From contig CP104793.1 of NCBI GenBank assembly GCA_025916135.1, positions 3,943,001 to 4,007,000 of the forward strand: a stretch of DNA of 64,000 bases, read 5' to 3'. The notes below the pieces were generated by a model that had not been told where the DNA came from, ran no database searches, and saw only the letters and a list, made by a program, of their open reading frames with translations. The translations under genes were made by a program, and so were the position numbers. Of the stretch, positions 62,671 through 64,000 are shown piece after piece (positions within the stretch are counted from its first letter, which is position 1; each line of letters starts with the position of its first letter). This DNA is from Rhodobacteraceae bacterium D3-12. Lineage in GTDB: Bacteria; Pseudomonadota; Alphaproteobacteria; Rhodobacterales; Rhodobacteraceae.

Positions 62671-63075
62671 GTGCAGGGCATGGCAAAGAACAAGTTTCAT
62701 GACGGGCCCGGCCCCTCACAACGACAGCTTCGCGTGGGCGAGTTGATCCGGCGCAGGTTGGCAGAGGTGCTGGCGCGTGGCGACGTGCATGACCCCGAGC
62801 TGAACCGCATGTCGATCACCGTGGGCGAGGTGCGCACGTCGCCCGATCTCAAGATCGCGACGGCCTATGTCTTGCCTTTGGGGGGCGAGGGCAAAGAGGA
62901 TGTGCTCAAGCTTTTGTCGCGTAACCGCGGAGAGCTGCGCCGGATGATGGGCAAGTCGCTGGGGCTGAAATACACGCCCGACCTTCGCTTTCGGCTGGAT
63001 GAGACGTATGATCAGATGGACGAAACCCGCCGGTTGTTTGGGCAGGACGATGTGCGTCGTGATGTCGAAGATTAG
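62671..63075 (+). CDS. rbfA: 30S ribosome-binding factor A
   Basis: 134-aa KH-like-fold protein binding the 30S subunit during late maturation and cold adaptation. Typical segments: [51 protein letters not shown], and [24 protein letters not shown] at 62671 has GAGG spaced by 6 nt; ATG at 62680 is the alternative and would trim three residues. The last codons overlap the DUF2233 gene. Confidence 0.94.
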   Translation: MQGMAKNKFHDGPGPSQRQLRVGELIRRRLAEVLARGDVHDPELNRMSITVGEVRTSPDLKIATAYVLPLGGEGKEDVLKLLSRNRGELRRMMGKSLGLKYTPDLRFRLDETYDQMDETRRLFGQDDVRRDVED

Positions 63076-63802
63076 GCTTGCGCTGTTCGGGATTGCCCTG
63101 CTTTGGGCCAGTGGTGCCGGCGCCGTGGAGTGCCGCAATCTGAGCCATGAGGGCAACCGGTATTCCATTTGCACCGTTGATATGGCGCAGGATGATCTGC
63201 GGTTGTTTCTCAAGGACAAAAGCGGCTCTAACTATGGGCATTTTGGCACGATTGACAGCACATTGAAGGCCGAGGGCAAGCGGCTTGCTTTTGCGATGAA
63301 TGCCGGGATGTATCACAAGGACCGTGCGCCGGTCGGCCATTACAGCGAGAATGGCGTGGTTGAGCAGAGGTTGATCACCTCAGATGGGCCGGGGAATTTC
63401 GGGCTGCTTCCCAATGGGGTGTTTTGTATCCGCGATGGCCGTGTCGATGTGATCGAAACCAAACGGTTCAAGCGGCAGAGCCCCAATTGCCGTTTCGCCA
63501 CACAGTCCGGGCCGATGCTGGTGATTGATGACAAGCTGCATCCGCGTTTCTTGCCCGACAGCACCAGCCGTTATGTGCGTAACGGGGTTGGCACCACATC
63601 GGACGGGACGCTGGCGATTTTCGCGATTTCGTCGAACGCGGTGACGTTTCACGAATTCGGGCGGCTGTTTCGTGATGTGCTGAAACTGCCGCAGGCGCTT
63701 TATTTTGATGGCAATGTTTCGCGGCTTTATGCGCCAACGCTTGGCCGTTCGGATGCGGGGTTTGCGTTGGGACCGATTGTCGGCGTTGTTGCGCCGAAAT
63801 AG
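63062..63802 (+). CDS. DUF2233 / phosphodiester glycosidase family exported protein
   Basis: 246 aa with signal peptide [21 protein letters not shown] and a single NAGPA-like (DUF2233) domain: [73 protein letters not shown], and [14 protein letters not shown]. The conserved Asn, Asp and Gly residues of the fold are present. Some homologues remove N-acetylglucosamine from phosphodiesters, but the bacterial substrate is unknown. Overlaps rbfA by 14 bp and lies between rbfA and truB. Confidence 0.9.
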   Translation: MSKIRLALFGIALLWASGAGAVECRNLSHEGNRYSICTVDMAQDDLRLFLKDKSGSNYGHFGTIDSTLKAEGKRLAFAMNAGMYHKDRAPVGHYSENGVVEQRLITSDGPGNFGLLPNGVFCIRDGRVDVIETKRFKRQSPNCRFATQSGPMLVIDDKLHPRFLPDSTSRYVRNGVGTTSDGTLAIFAISSNAVTFHEFGRLFRDVLKLPQALYFDGNVSRLYAPTLGRSDAGFALGPIVGVVAPK

Positions 63803-63826
63803 AGACTGATTTGGGTGGGATCGACC

Positions 63827-63865
63827 GGTTGGATTGACTGGTTGGATTGACCGGTAGGATTGACG
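63827..63865. repeat. 13-bp tandem repeat, three copies, upstream of truB
   Basis: GGTTGGATTGACT, GGTTGGATTGACC and GGTAGGATTGACG in a row, with a partial unit (GGGATCGACC) just before. It fills the gap between the DUF2233 gene and truB. Confidence 0.82.
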
Positions 63866-63913
63866 GGCAAACCCACCTGCGATACTTCGCCGTTTTCACG
63901 AAAAGGCTACGTC

Positions 63914-64000
63914 ATGGCACGCAAGAAAAAGGGTCGCGATATTTCCGGTTGGCTGGTGGTGGACAAACCTGCCGGGCTGACCTCGACCGCGGTGGTGAAC
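63914..64000 (+). CDS. truB: tRNA pseudouridine-55 synthase (partial, N-terminus only)
   Basis: The first 29 codons are inside the window: [21 protein letters not shown] then LTSTAVVN. The segment [12 protein letters not shown] is the conserved opening of TruB, which makes pseudouridine 55 in the tRNA T-loop. The order rbfA then truB supports it. The catalytic Asp lies beyond the right edge. Confidence 0.93.
   Translation, partial: MARKKKGRDISGWLVVDKPAGLTSTAVVN

Overview
The window looks like a chromosomal segment of a marine Rhodobacterales bacterium (Roseobacter group). The support is family content and gene order: cycM divergent from pheA, a petP-petR pair, rnhB next to a CcrM-type GANTC methyltransferase, purH followed by lspA, a DUF3035 lipoprotein and two M16 peptidases, a double-domain aldehyde dehydrogenase next to deoC, and dapB/rbfA/truB. 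Most genes are GC-rich with strong third-position bias. No rRNA, tRNA, CRISPR array, integrase or insertion sequence was seen.

Layout. 1-6.4 kb: edge-truncated yejA-like binding protein, cytochrome c552, prephenate dehydratase, SRPBCC protein, NudC, a CpdB-like nucleotidase and the SRP RNA gene ffs. 6.4-8.8 kb: an AT-rich block holding one unusual cassette, an SGNH-hydrolase-like protein joined to a citrate-lyase-ligase-like nucleotidyltransferase and split by a frameshift in an A7 run. 8.8-18.4 kb: housekeeping genes (adenosine kinase, endonuclease III, Ada-like methyltransferase, OmpA lipoprotein, RNase HII, CcrM, LpxK, Kdo transferase) plus small secreted proteins and a membrane-anchored winged-helix protein. 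18.5-34.5 kb: a polyamine/amine utilisation locus with two PotFGHI-type ABC transporters, two class III aminotransferases, a PuuB-like oxidase, a class I amidotransferase, an SDR and a GntR/FCD regulator. A shared TGATCAA-centred element lies upstream of three of its transcription units. 34.6-48 kb: PhoD phosphatase, IlvE, PetPR, PurH, LspA, M16 peptidases, aldehyde dehydrogenase and DeoC. 48-55.3 kb: DUF4173 membrane protein with a two-component system, then a TroABCD-type Mn/Zn transporter behind two 15-bp dyads. 55.3-64 kb: DgoK-like fragment protein, EamA transporter, malonyl-CoA synthetase, heparinase-like protein, RsmB, SDHAF4 homologue, DapB, RbfA, DUF2233 protein and the start of truB.

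Five otherwise intact genes (SGNH/CitC-like, adenosine kinase, potI, a second solute-binding protein and its permease) are each broken by one single-base indel, and in each case the family sequence resumes in the next frame. Sequencing or assembly indels are the simplest explanation for most. The A7 run in the SGNH/CitC-like pair is however an in-phase A_AAA_AAA slippery heptamer, so programmed -1 frameshifting is a real alternative there.

All family assignments were made by reading the sequence. No database search was possible.
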